Shown in pieces: positions 26,396 to 35,251 of a DNA stretch of 64,000 nucleotides. The first letter of the stretch is position 1. Every line of letters starts with the position of its first letter. Both the position numbers and the translations under genes were made by a program. Below the pieces are notes generated by a model. That model ran no database searches, had not been told where the DNA came from, and saw nothing but the letters and a program-made list of their open reading frames with translations. This DNA is from Streptomyces sp. WM6378 (GTDB lineage Bacteria > Actinomycetota > Actinomycetes > Streptomycetales > Streptomycetaceae), in the NCBI RefSeq assembly GCF_001279695.1, contig NZ_LGDD01000094.1, forward strand, positions 57,682 to 121,681, in the 5' to 3' direction.

Positions 26396-28924
26396 TCAGG
26401 CGTGCTGGTCCGCGGGCCGCTGTGCGTGCCTGCGGTCCACGACCGCCGGGAGTTTGCCGCTCGTCGGCGTGCGGTACAGCGCGGCTCCGTCGACCGCCTC
26501 GACGGTGAAGTCGAGCAGGTTCTCCTCGACTGCCGAGCGCACCTCCGGGTAGCCGGCGAGGAAGGCGTCGCGCGCCGTGTCCGGGTCGGGGGCGTGGGAC
26601 CGCTCCATCCGAAGCGTGAGGCCCTCACGGGCGGGCCCGCTGGCCAGGAGGGCCTGCATCTCGCCGCTGTAGCGCAGCTGCTCCTGCGCGATGGCGGCGA
26701 AGCGGCGGTAGTTCAGGAAGTACGTCGCCACCCTCATCACCTCGCCGAGCCGGCCGAGCAGTTCGAAGCGCGGGGCGTGGCTGCCGCACGGGCAGCGTCC
26801 CGGCAGGGCCCGTCCGAGGTCGCCGATGACGTACCGGTCGAGGTGCTGGCCGCGGCGGGCCCGGGTGGTGAAGACGAGCCGTCCGGTCTCCCCCGGCGCC
26901 ACCGGGCGGTCCGCGTCGACCTCGACGATCTCCAGGGTGTGGAGGTCGGCGTGGAGGTGGTGGACGCCGCCGGTGCTGCGCGTGCACTGGTAGCCGAGGG
27001 GGCCGAGGTCGGTGCTGCCGTAGGTGATGGAGTGGACGACCTCGATGCCGAACGTCTCGGTGAGGATGCGGCGTTGTTCGTCGGTGAAGTGCTCGCCGCC
27101 GTAGTAGATCTTGCGGATTCCGCCGTAGGAGCGCAGCAGGTCGGCTTCCTCGTGCAGGAGCTGCCAGAGGTAGGAGGGCATCCCGAAGAGGGTGTCCACC
27201 TCGTACGCGACGATCATCTCCGCGGTGGCCCGGTGGTCGGGGCCCGCGGCCATCGGCATCTGGACGCCGCCCAGGCGCTCCAGGATGGAGAAGAAGCTGA
27301 TGAACCCGCCGTACATGCCGCCGCAGTAGAAGAGGTTGGCGGTGCGGTCACGCGCCGGGTCGTAGCCGGCGGCGAGCAGGCCGCGGGAGGCGGCCCGCAT
27401 CTGCGTGTCGTAGTCCTCGTACGTGAAGAGCGACAGGGCGGGCGTGCCGGTGCTGCCTCCGCTGCGGAAGTACAGCTCGGCGTCGCCGAGCTCGACGCCG
27501 CGGTTGAGGTCCTGGACGGCGGCCTTGTCCAGCAGCGGCCCGGCGGGGCGCGGGAAGGCGACCGGGCGGGCGAGGTCGTCGAGGCAGGCGGTGGTGGCGA
27601 AGAGTTCGTCCGCCTGGACGGCGACGCGGCGGCTGTAGCGCTGGAGCGCGTAGACGCCGTCGTGCGGTTCACCGGCATAGCCGGCCGTCATGGCGCCGAC
27701 GGGCGTGACCCGGGTGGCTCCGGCGGCCAGGACCAGGGTGGAGAGTTCGGCGATGTCGGTGCGGCTGCCCGCGAGGCCCGCCGTCTGGAGGTAGCGGCGC
27801 ATGGGGCGCAGCGTCGCCATCAGGTGTTTGCGGGGCAGCGGCTTGACCCAGACGGTGCGGTGCAGCGGGGAGGCGGTGAGGGCCGGGCGGGTGTCGGCCA
27901 TGACGCGCCACGTGCGGTCGGGGGCGGCGAGGACACGGGTGAAGCCGAGGTGTTCCTCCAGGCGGGCGAGGTGCTCGGTGGTGGTCAGTTCCGCGTACTC
28001 GGCCGGGTCGAGCTCGTGCGCGGCGGGCGCCGGCCGGGCGGCGAGGGCCGCGGCGAGCCGGTCGCAGAACGCGTGGAGTTCGCCGGTGTCCTCGGTGTCG
28101 AGGTAGACGATCTGGGGGCTGGAGCAGGCCTGCTGTTCGAAGAGGCAGACGTCCTCGGCCAGGGCGTTCAGGGTCGCCTCGTCGGCCCAGGCGTCCCGTG
28201 TGAGGTAGGCGAAGGAGATCTTGTGTCCCCACTCCACGAGGCGGCAGCCGGCCGGGACGTGGGCGGCGACGCCCGCCACGGCCGACTCGCCGCCCCAGAC
28301 CGCGACGGCGTCGGCGGGGGCGCACATCAGGCGCAGCCAGTCCTGGCGGGAGGAGGGGAAGCGCAGCACGATGACGCGCTCGGCGAGGGCACCGGTCGGG
28401 TCCTGCGCGACGAGTTCGGCGAGGAGGTGCGAGGCGAGGAGGGTGTCGGCACTGCTGGTCTTGAGGACGTTCACGTTGCCGGCGAGGAGTCCCTCGATCA
28501 GGCTGAGCGGGGCAACGGTGGCGGCGTTGCCGGGGGCTATGTGCGCGACCAGGCCGACCGGCGCCCAGGCCTCGTAGACCGTCTCCTTGGCGTCGGGGCG
28601 GTTCAACCGCTGCGGGGAGGTGCTGCCCAGTTCGCGGCGGAGTTTGCGGGTGAGGGCGCCCCGGTCGAGGAAGGCGGCGAGTTCGGCGTACAGCTCCTCG
28701 GCGCCGTCCGCGGGCAGGTGGGGGGCCAGCCGGTCCCGGACGGGGTGGCCGGGGTCGCGCAGGGCCCCCGCCAGGGCGTCGCAGGCCGCCAGGACGGTCT
28801 CGGCGTCGAGGGGCTCGGCGAGCGCGGCCTCGACGGCGGCGGGCAGCGCGGCCAGTCGGTCGGCGGCCTCGTCGTCGCCGATGAAGGCGCCCTGCCAGTA
28901 GTGGTGGTTGGTGGTGTCGGTCAT
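26396..28924 (-). CDS. LuxC-type acyl-CoA reductase fused to a PaaK-like adenylate-forming ligase
   Basis: The 842-residue protein joins two enzymes. Residues 1-440 match LuxC, the aldehyde-dehydrogenase-fold acyl reductase of the bacterial luminescence system, with APVGLVAHIAPGNAATV and catalytic Cys267 in EQQACSSPQ. Residues 460-842 match phenylacetate-CoA-ligase-like adenylate-forming enzymes, with the phosphate loop YFRSGGSTGTPALS (485-498), YGSTDLGPLGYQC and a Cys-x-Cys pair (GRCPCGSH). It could activate an acid and reduce the acyl group to an aldehyde on one polypeptide. ATG 28924 overlaps the LuxE-like stop by 4 nt. It is the last gene of the lipid cluster. Confidence 0.85.
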   Translation of the reverse strand: MTDTTNHHYWQGAFIGDDEAADRLAALPAAVEAALAEPLDAETVLAACDALAGALRDPGHPVRDRLAPHLPADGAEELYAELAAFLDRGALTRKLRRELGSTSPQRLNRPDAKETVYEAWAPVGLVAHIAPGNAATVAPLSLIEGLLAGNVNVLKTSSADTLLASHLLAELVAQDPTGALAERVIVLRFPSSRQDWLRLMCAPADAVAVWGGESAVAGVAAHVPAGCRLVEWGHKISFAYLTRDAWADEATLNALAEDVCLFEQQACSSPQIVYLDTEDTGELHAFCDRLAAALAARPAPAAHELDPAEYAELTTTEHLARLEEHLGFTRVLAAPDRTWRVMADTRPALTASPLHRTVWVKPLPRKHLMATLRPMRRYLQTAGLAGSRTDIAELSTLVLAAGATRVTPVGAMTAGYAGEPHDGVYALQRYSRRVAVQADELFATTACLDDLARPVAFPRPAGPLLDKAAVQDLNRGVELGDAELYFRSGGSTGTPALSLFTYEDYDTQMRAASRGLLAAGYDPARDRTANLFYCGGMYGGFISFFSILERLGGVQMPMAAGPDHRATAEMIVAYEVDTLFGMPSYLWQLLHEEADLLRSYGGIRKIYYGGEHFTDEQRRILTETFGIEVVHSITYGSTDLGPLGYQCTRSTGGVHHLHADLHTLEIVEVDADRPVAPGETGRLVFTTRARRGQHLDRYVIGDLGRALPGRCPCGSHAPRFELLGRLGEVMRVATYFLNYRRFAAIAQEQLRYSGEMQALLASGPAREGLTLRMERSHAPDPDTARDAFLAGYPEVRSAVEENLLDFTVEAVDGAALYRTPTSGKLPAVVDRRHAQRPADQHA

Positions 28925-30093
28925 GACATTCCCTTCATCAGTTCGGCGGCGGCCACGGCACAGCTGCGGTTGCGGCTGACTCCGGCGCGACCGTGGATCG
29001 TGAACCACGGGGTGCCCAGCTCGCAGCCGCACTCGTCGCCCGGGTGGAGCGAGGCGAGGTCGCCCATGACGACGCTCTGCGCCGGTACGGAGGTGATGTA
29101 CGGGGACACCAGGTGGAGGTAGCCGCGTTCGCCGTACGGGAGGGGTTCGAGGGTGCGGGTGGAACGGATGAAGACGCGGGACCAGACGGGTGCGTGGAGG
29201 TTGTGGTGCGCGCACTCGATGTACGGGACGCAGTGCTCGACGGAGCCGAAGGTGTCGCGGATCCGCTCCGAGGGAACGCCCAACTGCTCGGTGACGCGGG
29301 CGTACAGCTCGTGTTTTCCGATCTGCCGGTCGGTGTGGCCCTTCCAGCCGCCGCCGAGGATGATCAGGGACCCCTCGGGCAGGCGCAGTGGCGGCAGGCC
29401 CATGGCGCGCATCCGTTCCAGGGTGAACCAGAGGAACGCGGGGAAGCCGAGGATGCGGACCGGGGCGTCGTCCTCGGCGAAGCGGCGCAGCGCGGCGACG
29501 CAGCCGAAGGGGTCGAATTCGTGCCCGTTGCCGGTGTTTCGCAGGGCGTACTCGACCTGCCGGGCCGGGGCGAAGTCGCACAGGTAGTTGTCGGTGAACG
29601 AGGTGCCCAGGTTGAGGTCGCGGGCGGGTTCGTAGCTGTAGAGCAGGTAGTTGACCGGCTGGTCGGGGGTGATCCAGCCGTTGTGGTCGAAGATGCGGGC
29701 GACCATGCGCTGGGCGGAGCGGATCGTCCACTCGTCGAAGAACATCTGCGACTTCTGTCCGGTGGTGCCGGAGGAGGTCAGGTGCAGGTGGACGTCGTCC
29801 CGGGGGATGGAGAGGACCTCGTGGCGCTTGAAGAAGTTGGCGTGCACCAGGGGTGCTTCGTACGGGGTGCCGGGGAGGCCGGCTTCCCGGGTGCCGGCGT
29901 CCTGGAGGTCGCGGAAGAACGGGGACCGGTCCCGGTGCCAGGCGTTGATCTCCGCCATGGCCCCGGTGAACAGTTCCTCCTCCGCGGGACCGCAGCTGTA
30001 GGGATCGCTCAGATCGCAGAGCTGCTGGAGCCGGGCGAGGGCGGCGGCGTCGGGGACGTCGACGGGGGCGAGATGGGGGTTCGAGGGAGTCAT
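28921..30093 (-). CDS. LuxE-like acyl-protein synthetase
   Basis: The 390-residue protein resembles LuxE. It shows HANFFKRHEVLS, the nucleotide loop HLTSSGTTGQKS near residue 110, GFPAFLWFTLERM, and ILGGGWKGH with TFGSVEHCVPYIEC. In luminous bacteria LuxE makes acyl-AMP and carries the acyl group on a cysteine before handing it to LuxC. Here it lies directly before a LuxC fusion, so the pair probably performs the same activation and reduction. There is no luciferase (LuxA/LuxB) or LuxD in the window, so light emission is not implied. It overlaps both neighbours by 4 nt. Confidence 0.85.
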   Translation of the reverse strand: MTPSNPHLAPVDVPDAAALARLQQLCDLSDPYSCGPAEEELFTGAMAEINAWHRDRSPFFRDLQDAGTREAGLPGTPYEAPLVHANFFKRHEVLSIPRDDVHLHLTSSGTTGQKSQMFFDEWTIRSAQRMVARIFDHNGWITPDQPVNYLLYSYEPARDLNLGTSFTDNYLCDFAPARQVEYALRNTGNGHEFDPFGCVAALRRFAEDDAPVRILGFPAFLWFTLERMRAMGLPPLRLPEGSLIILGGGWKGHTDRQIGKHELYARVTEQLGVPSERIRDTFGSVEHCVPYIECAHHNLHAPVWSRVFIRSTRTLEPLPYGERGYLHLVSPYITSVPAQSVVMGDLASLHPGDECGCELGTPWFTIHGRAGVSRNRSCAVAAAELMKGMS

Positions 30094-31229
30094 GGAGCGA
30101 CCTCACGTGAGGGCAGATGCGCCGACGCCCAGGCCGACACATACGAATCGAGGAAGGGCTGGAGCGGGGGGTCGACGACCACGCCGCGGAAGTCGATGTG
30201 CTCGGTGGTGCGGGACATCACCACGTAGTCGTGGAAGCCGTCCCCGTCCCGGCGCATGGCCGGGTACACGGCCCCGGCGATGAATCCCTGGGCGGCGAAG
30301 GCGGACAGCGCGGCGTGGTGTTCGAGGGGGACGAGCGCCTCGACGTAGCCGGCGCCCGCGCGGGTGAGGGTGCGGGTGACCGGCTCCAGCCACCCGGCGG
30401 CGGCCGCCGGGTCGGGGTGGGCGGCGACCAGGGCGCAGTAGCCCCCGGTGCGGTTGAGGTAGGCGTACACCTCGAAGCCGCCTCCGTCGGCGGGGGTGAG
30501 GAGGATGTTCGGGGTGTGCAGCGGGTAGAACCAGCGGCCGCCGTCGGGGAAGTGGGCATGGAAGCGCCGGCGGACGAAGGCCGGCGCCTCGATCACTTCC
30601 AGTGGAGCGGCCCCGGGCCCGGCGGGCAGCGGCAGCGGCGGCGTGGGCCGGGCGTCCGCGTAGCTGATGCCGAGGCTCTCCCCGGCGGTTCGCAGGAGCG
30701 GTGCCAGGAGGGCGGGCACCTCGGCCACGGGCACCCGGCGGTCCAGCACCCCCGGCGAGTGACGCGCGTAGAGTGCGAGGCTTTCTCGGCTGCCGAGGTC
30801 GACCGCGTTGGGCAGGATGCCCAACGGGCGGAAGCCGTGGCGGGCCACGACCCGCTGGGGTCCGGCGCTGACCGTCCGGACGGTGGCGTACACCGAGTCG
30901 AGGGTCCCGGCGTCGAGGGTGGCGGAGCACAGCGCCTCGGTGAGCCGTCCGGCGAGCCCCGATCCGCGCTGGTCCGGGTGGACGGCGAGTCCTTCGAGGC
31001 GGCCGATGCGGGTGCCGGCCTCGCCGTGGATCGCGGCCGAACCGGCGAGGGCGCCGGTACGGGGGCAGCGGGCGACGAGCCAGAGGGTGTGCGGGTCGCG
31101 GATGAGCCGGGACATCTCGGCGGGGTCGGTGCCCAGCGCCGTGGGGTAGTGAGGTCCGTAGACGGCGTAGTACAGCTGGCGGAGGTCGGCGATGTCCGTC
31201 GGCGCGGCCTGCTCGATCACGGCGGTCAT
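30090..31229 (-). CDS. GNAT-family N-acetyltransferase with C-terminal extension
   Basis: The 379-residue protein begins with a GNAT domain (residues 4-160; LEGLAVHPDQRGSGLAGRL is the acetyl-CoA loop). A second half follows that resembles another degenerate acyltransferase fold (GYVEALVPLEHHAALSAFA, VYPAMRR, DYVVMSR). Its position inside the operon, between exporter and LuxE-like genes with 4-nt overlaps, suggests it acylates an amino group on the product or an intermediate. The substrate is not evident. Confidence 0.75.
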   Translation of the reverse strand: MTAVIEQAAPTDIADLRQLYYAVYGPHYPTALGTDPAEMSRLIRDPHTLWLVARCPRTGALAGSAAIHGEAGTRIGRLEGLAVHPDQRGSGLAGRLTEALCSATLDAGTLDSVYATVRTVSAGPQRVVARHGFRPLGILPNAVDLGSRESLALYARHSPGVLDRRVPVAEVPALLAPLLRTAGESLGISYADARPTPPLPLPAGPGAAPLEVIEAPAFVRRRFHAHFPDGGRWFYPLHTPNILLTPADGGGFEVYAYLNRTGGYCALVAAHPDPAAAAGWLEPVTRTLTRAGAGYVEALVPLEHHAALSAFAAQGFIAGAVYPAMRRDGDGFHDYVVMSRTTEHIDFRGVVVDPPLQPFLDSYVSAWASAHLPSREVAP

Positions 31230-32554
31230 CGGGTGCCTCCGGCGGCGGGCGTGGGGGTGGCAGACGGCGCCGGGTGCGCGGCGGTTTCGTCGTCCGGGTC
31301 GGCGCCGAGTTCCTCGGTCGTACGGGCCTGCCCGGGCAGCAGGAGCAGGGCGAGGGCGGCGGGCACCAGGCCGGCCGCCTGGATCAGGCATAGGGTCCGG
31401 GCGGAGAGGTGGTCGCCAAGGAGTCCGAACAGCAGCGAGGCGACCGGGAAGGTCGCTCCGAGCACGGCCTGCATGACGGCGAAGAAGGCGGGCTTGTCGG
31501 AGGCCGGGACCAGGCGCTGGAACAGGGCCACGAAGCGGACGCCGATCACTCCGACGCACCAGCCCGTCACCAGGAGGGCGCCGGCGATGACGGGCCGGGC
31601 GGCGATCACGCCGGGGACGGCGAGGGCGACGGCCATCGCGCCCAGGCAGGCGGAGCCGGCCACCGTGGGACGGCCGGGCACCCGGGCGCCGGTGAAGGAG
31701 CCGATGAGCGTGCCGAGGCCCAGGGACGCCTCCAGGAGGGACACGGTGGCGCCGTCGCCGTGCAGGACGGTGGCCGTGTACAACGGCATGACGACGAAGA
31801 CGGCGGTGGTGAAGAGGTTGGCCGCGGTGAAGCAGAGCAGGATGGCACGGACGTACGGCAGCGCGCCCAGGATCTGACGCAGCGTCCGCCGCGGGGCGGG
31901 CTCGGCCGGGTCGGCGCCGGGCCCGGCGCCGTCGGCCGGGGTGCGGAAGCGGACGGTCGTGATGAGCACCGCGGCCGTGCCGTAGGCGACGGCGCAGCCC
32001 GCTGCGAGGCCGGCCACGCCGGCCACGTCCACGACGAGGGCACCGAGCAGGGCTCCGCCCAGGCTCGCGAGCGACTGGGTGGACAGTTCGAAGCCGGTGG
32101 CCGCCTCGATGTCCTCGTCGTCGACGAGTTGGGGCACGGACGTGGTCAGGCACGGGTCGAAGAAGGCCTGGCAGGTCGCCAGGGCCAGGGCCGCCGCATA
32201 GACCGCGACGACCGGCAGGTCGCTCGCGGCGGCCCAGACGGCCAGGGCCGCGGCGGCCGTTCCCGCGCCGGCGGCCGCGACGCGCAGCAGCGATCGGTGG
32301 GAGCAGCGGGCGATGGCGCGGGCGACGAGCGGGGCCAGGGCCACGGCGGGCAGGGTGCTGACGGCCATGAGCAACCCGGCCGCGAAACCACCGTCGCCGG
32401 AGGCCGCGTAGCCGATCAGCCACCAGGAGGCGCCCACCTGGAACATGCGCGTCCCGGCCTGGGTGAGCACCTGGCCCAGCCATACCGCCCCGAAGGCGCG
32501 GTTGCGCAGGACGAGCGGGAGCCGGCGACCGGGGGCCGCCGTCGGGGTGCTCAT
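31226..32554 (-). CDS. MFS exporter
   Basis: The 442-residue protein has twelve predicted hydrophobic helices and the layout of the EntS-like (MFS_3) branch, starting LVLRNRAFGAVWLGQVLTQAG. A hydrophilic loop near residue 210 separates the two halves, and the tail is Pro/Ala-rich. This branch often exports siderophores or secondary metabolites. ATGA overlaps with genes on both sides make it part of the lipid operon, so it probably exports the product. Confidence 0.85.
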   Translation of the reverse strand: MSTPTAAPGRRLPLVLRNRAFGAVWLGQVLTQAGTRMFQVGASWWLIGYAASGDGGFAAGLLMAVSTLPAVALAPLVARAIARCSHRSLLRVAAAGAGTAAAALAVWAAASDLPVVAVYAAALALATCQAFFDPCLTTSVPQLVDDEDIEAATGFELSTQSLASLGGALLGALVVDVAGVAGLAAGCAVAYGTAAVLITTVRFRTPADGAGPGADPAEPAPRRTLRQILGALPYVRAILLCFTAANLFTTAVFVVMPLYTATVLHGDGATVSLLEASLGLGTLIGSFTGARVPGRPTVAGSACLGAMAVALAVPGVIAARPVIAGALLVTGWCVGVIGVRFVALFQRLVPASDKPAFFAVMQAVLGATFPVASLLFGLLGDHLSARTLCLIQAAGLVPAALALLLLPGQARTTEELGADPDDETAAHPAPSATPTPAAGGTR

Positions 32555-33819
32555 GCGGTCGGCCTCTCGTCGAGGACGCGGACGAGTTTGCCGGAGCGGG
32601 AGTTGACGACGAGGTCGCGGTGACGGGTCCACTCGACGCCGAGGGGGTGGACGAATCCCGTGTCGACGCTGTCGGGGTAGAGCGGCCGGGCGGCGTTCAG
32701 CCCGGTGACGACCGCCTTGGCCAGGACGTCCAGCACGCCCGGGTCGTGCCCGGGGGCGGTGGCAAGGCGCAGTATGAGGCCGTCGCGACCCGCCCAGCGG
32801 CGTACGACGAGTTGCGTGCCGGTGACCAGGCCGTCGGTGTCGGCTTCGGCGACAGCGCTGGTGGCGTCGTCCCAGTACAGCGAGACGGGCCCGACGCGTA
32901 CGCCTTCCTCGGCACGGCCCAGGATGCGGAACGCGCCGCCTTCGGTGTCGGTCCACTCGGCGCGGTCGCCGGCGGGGTAGCGGATGACGGGCATGAGGCT
33001 GCGGAAGAGCTGGGTGACGACGACCCGCCCGGGGCGGCCCGCCTCGCGGATCGGTTCGCCGGTCGTCTCGTCGAGGATCTCCACGACGGTGTGCGGGGTG
33101 AAAGGCCGGTGCGTGCGCGTGTCCGGGCCGGCGACGGGCCTGCCGAGCAGGCCGCCGTCGACGCTGGCGTAGCCGAGCGAACGGGGTACGGCGTTGGGGA
33201 ACGCGTCCGCGAGGAGGCGACGCTGGTCGGAGAAGAGCGCCTCCCCACCGAAGAACAGGAGCTCCACCTGCGGAAGTTGGCGGCCCGCCGCCGTCAGGTG
33301 CTCGGCGAGCCGGCACAGGGTGGTCGGCGTGCCGGCGACGACGTGGGCGCCGAAGTCCTGGACGGCCGAGACCGTCGACTCCAGGGGGGCTCCGCCGCCG
33401 ATGGGCAGGCGCACGTTGGCCACGGGAGCGTGTGCGAGCGAGTCCAGGATGAACAGGAAGCTCGCGTAGAGCTCCCCGGCGTAGAACAGATCGGCCACCC
33501 GATGACCGGGCCGCAGGCCCGCGTCGACGAGGCCGGCGCCGAACGCCGTGACGAACTCGCGCCACTCCTCCCGGGTGTAGCAGGAGAAGCGCGGCGTGCC
33601 GGTGGTGCCGCCCGTCTTGAACACGACGGCTTCCGCCAGGGGGGCGGTCAGAACGCGGTTGTCGTGCAGGGTATTGGCGGCCCAGAACGCGTTCTGATCC
33701 ACCACGGGCAGATCGGTGAGGCTGTTCACCTCGGGCGGCAGGTCTGCGTAGAGGTCGGCATAGAAAGGGGAGCAGTCTCGGGCGAAACGCACGAGGTCTG
33801 AGAACCGCTGGACGGGCAT
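32551..33819 (-). CDS. PaaK/LuxE-like adenylate-forming ligase
   Basis: The 422-residue protein has the PaaK-type phosphate loop VFKTGGTTGTPRFS near residue 90 and DLFYAGELYASFLFILDSL. The region AHVVAGTPTTLCRLAEHL follows, and the C-terminal sub-domain ends VVNSRSGKLVRVL, where the Lys would be the catalytic one. It would activate a carboxylic acid with ATP. ATG 33819 is chosen with AAAGG upstream; the frame is open 49 codons further without support. With the LuxE-like protein and the LuxC fusion, this is the third acid-activating module in the operon, which suggests more than one acyl substrate (inference). Confidence 0.75.
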   Translation of the reverse strand: MPVQRFSDLVRFARDCSPFYADLYADLPPEVNSLTDLPVVDQNAFWAANTLHDNRVLTAPLAEAVVFKTGGTTGTPRFSCYTREEWREFVTAFGAGLVDAGLRPGHRVADLFYAGELYASFLFILDSLAHAPVANVRLPIGGGAPLESTVSAVQDFGAHVVAGTPTTLCRLAEHLTAAGRQLPQVELLFFGGEALFSDQRRLLADAFPNAVPRSLGYASVDGGLLGRPVAGPDTRTHRPFTPHTVVEILDETTGEPIREAGRPGRVVVTQLFRSLMPVIRYPAGDRAEWTDTEGGAFRILGRAEEGVRVGPVSLYWDDATSAVAEADTDGLVTGTQLVVRRWAGRDGLILRLATAPGHDPGVLDVLAKAVVTGLNAARPLYPDSVDTGFVHPLGVEWTRHRDLVVNSRSGKLVRVLDERPTA

Positions 33820-33900
33820 GCTGCCTTTACCTGGAAGATGAAAGTTGAACGGGAATGGAGATAGGTGGCATCCACGGCGCGCAGGTCCCCCGACCTCACC

Positions 33901-33916
33901 TGTTGACCAATCAACA
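33901..33916. promoter_or_regulatory. inverted repeat, candidate operator
   Basis: TGTTGA-CCAA-TCAACA is a perfect 6-4-6 inverted repeat about 82 bp before the ligase start codon, in the only gap of the operon. This fits a repressor site for the second half of the cluster. Confidence 0.4.
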
Positions 33917-34092
33917 AAGTGCGCGTGTCCTGCAGTTCGCAGGCGTGAGCCAACCCTGATCCCCACTCACATCATGGAACACGGAGAACGCACCACCAAA
34001 TCGATGGCAGGTGCGGCCGCGCCACAGAACATGTTTCCGGCCCGCGTGACCGAAAGTACGGCGCCGGGAAAATGACGTCGAGGCTGTCCGGA

Positions 34093-34120
34093 GATCCGTT
34101 CCAGCGCCTTTGGAACGGAT
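34093..34120 (-). terminator. hairpin terminator after methyltransferase gene
   Basis: ATCCGTTCCA (34094-34103) pairs exactly with TGGAACGGAT (34111-34120) around a 7-nt loop, 28 bp beyond the methyltransferase stop on the minus strand. It would end the transcript that starts before the first megasynthase. Confidence 0.7.
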
Positions 34121-34147
34121 GAATGAAAGAGAACGGCGGTGGGCCTC

Positions 34148-35206
34148 TCACCCGTCGCGGCGGGCGATCACCCGGTACGCGTTGGAGAACCGGGTCCGCC
34201 GCAGCAGCGGGTTGATCAGCTGGTCGATTCCGTACGCCACGATCAGCACCGGCACGGCCGCCCACACCAGCGCGAACCGAGCGGCCCGGGCGGCGCGGCC
34301 CGGGCGGTGGGGCCGCCAGGGTGCGTCGTCGCGCGGCAGCAGCCGGTCGAACAGGAACCAGGTGGCGCACGCCAGGTCGGCCGGGATGTGGGCGTCGCGG
34401 CGCTCGGCCACCTCGATGGTGAAGCCGAGCTCGCACAGCCGTCGGCACAGATTGCCCATCGGGACCATGTTCAGGTGCTGGGGCTGGAACCAGGGCAGCC
34501 AGAGCCGGCCGAGCAGCCGTCCCGACAGCGACTCGGGGTCGGGGACCTCGATCAGGAGATGGCCGCCGGGCGCCAACGCCCTGTGCGCGGCGGCGAGTTC
34601 GCGGTGCGGGTCGAGGGTGTGCTCCAGGTAGTGGAACATGCTGACCGCGTCGTAACGGCCCGCCATCTCGTCGGCGAGGTTCACGAAGAGTCCTCGGTAC
34701 GCCTCCTGGATCCGGCCTTCCTTGGCCGCGATTTCGACGCCCTCGCCCATGTCGAGGCCGTCGAAATCGGTATCAGGCAGCACCTCCTTGGCGGTGGCGC
34801 AGAAGTGACCCAGCGAGGTGCCGACGTCCAGCCACCGGCCGGGCAGGGCGACCCGCCCCAGGGCCCGGGCGCTGCGACGGAACCGTTTCTTGCTGCCGTT
34901 GCCCTCGAACATCTTGGCCGTCGTCTCGGCGCCGAGCCCGTCGTAGAAGTCCCGGTAGTAGAAGTCCAGACCCTCCTGACTCAGCCTCGGGTTCTGGAAG
35001 ACGTGGCCACAGCCCCGGCACTGGTCGAGGACGAACTCGCCCGGCTTGCCCTGGATGAGATCCGTGGTGCGGAACTTGCGGCACAGCTCGGTGCCCAGGC
35101 ACCACGGGCAGTCGGTGCGCGCCGGCAGGAAGAAGCGGCCCGTGCCACGGGCCAGCTCGTCCTGGTACGAGGGGCGGAGCTGGGCGATCCGTTCACTGTC
35201 GGGCAT
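34148..35206 (-). CDS. class I SAM methyltransferase with N-terminal zinc ribbon and C-terminal helix
   Basis: The 352-residue protein starts with two Cys pairs (CPWC near residue 33 and CRGCGHVF near 64) that look like a zinc ribbon. A SAM-binding fold follows with WLDVGTSLGHF as motif I and SMFHYLEHTLDPHRELAAAH. A hydrophobic segment near residues 310-335 could tether it to the membrane. This build occurs in methyltransferases for sugars and lipids. It lies 45 bp after the glycosyltransferase gene, so a sugar or lipid acceptor is likely. Confidence 0.8.
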   Translation of the reverse strand: MPDSERIAQLRPSYQDELARGTGRFFLPARTDCPWCLGTELCRKFRTTDLIQGKPGEFVLDQCRGCGHVFQNPRLSQEGLDFYYRDFYDGLGAETTAKMFEGNGSKKRFRRSARALGRVALPGRWLDVGTSLGHFCATAKEVLPDTDFDGLDMGEGVEIAAKEGRIQEAYRGLFVNLADEMAGRYDAVSMFHYLEHTLDPHRELAAAHRALAPGGHLLIEVPDPESLSGRLLGRLWLPWFQPQHLNMVPMGNLCRRLCELGFTIEVAERRDAHIPADLACATWFLFDRLLPRDDAPWRPHRPGRAARAARFALVWAAVPVLIVAYGIDQLINPLLRRTRFSNAYRVIARRDG

Positions 35207-35251
35207 GTGCGTCCCTCTCGGTGGGGGCTCTGTCGGGGCTGTGCGGGGGCT

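Larger units (their letters stand above)
33820..34147. other. intergenic region between two halves of the lipid cluster
   Basis: A 328-bp gap on the minus strand between the methyltransferase gene and the ligase gene, the only long gap in the cluster. It contains a terminator near its upstream end and an inverted repeat at 33901-33916, so the lux-like half probably has its own promoter. I could not fix -35/-10 boxes. Confidence 0.55.

Noticed and set aside
26210..29122. A 970-codon plus-strand open frame opposite the LuxC fusion
   Set aside because: Low-complexity Gly/Glu/Val-rich translation with no motif, while the minus strand carries clear LuxC and ligase motifs.
26396..30093. Bioluminescence (lux) operon
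   Set aside because: LuxC- and LuxE-like genes are present, but no LuxA/LuxB luciferase, LuxD or LuxG is encoded, so light production is not supported.
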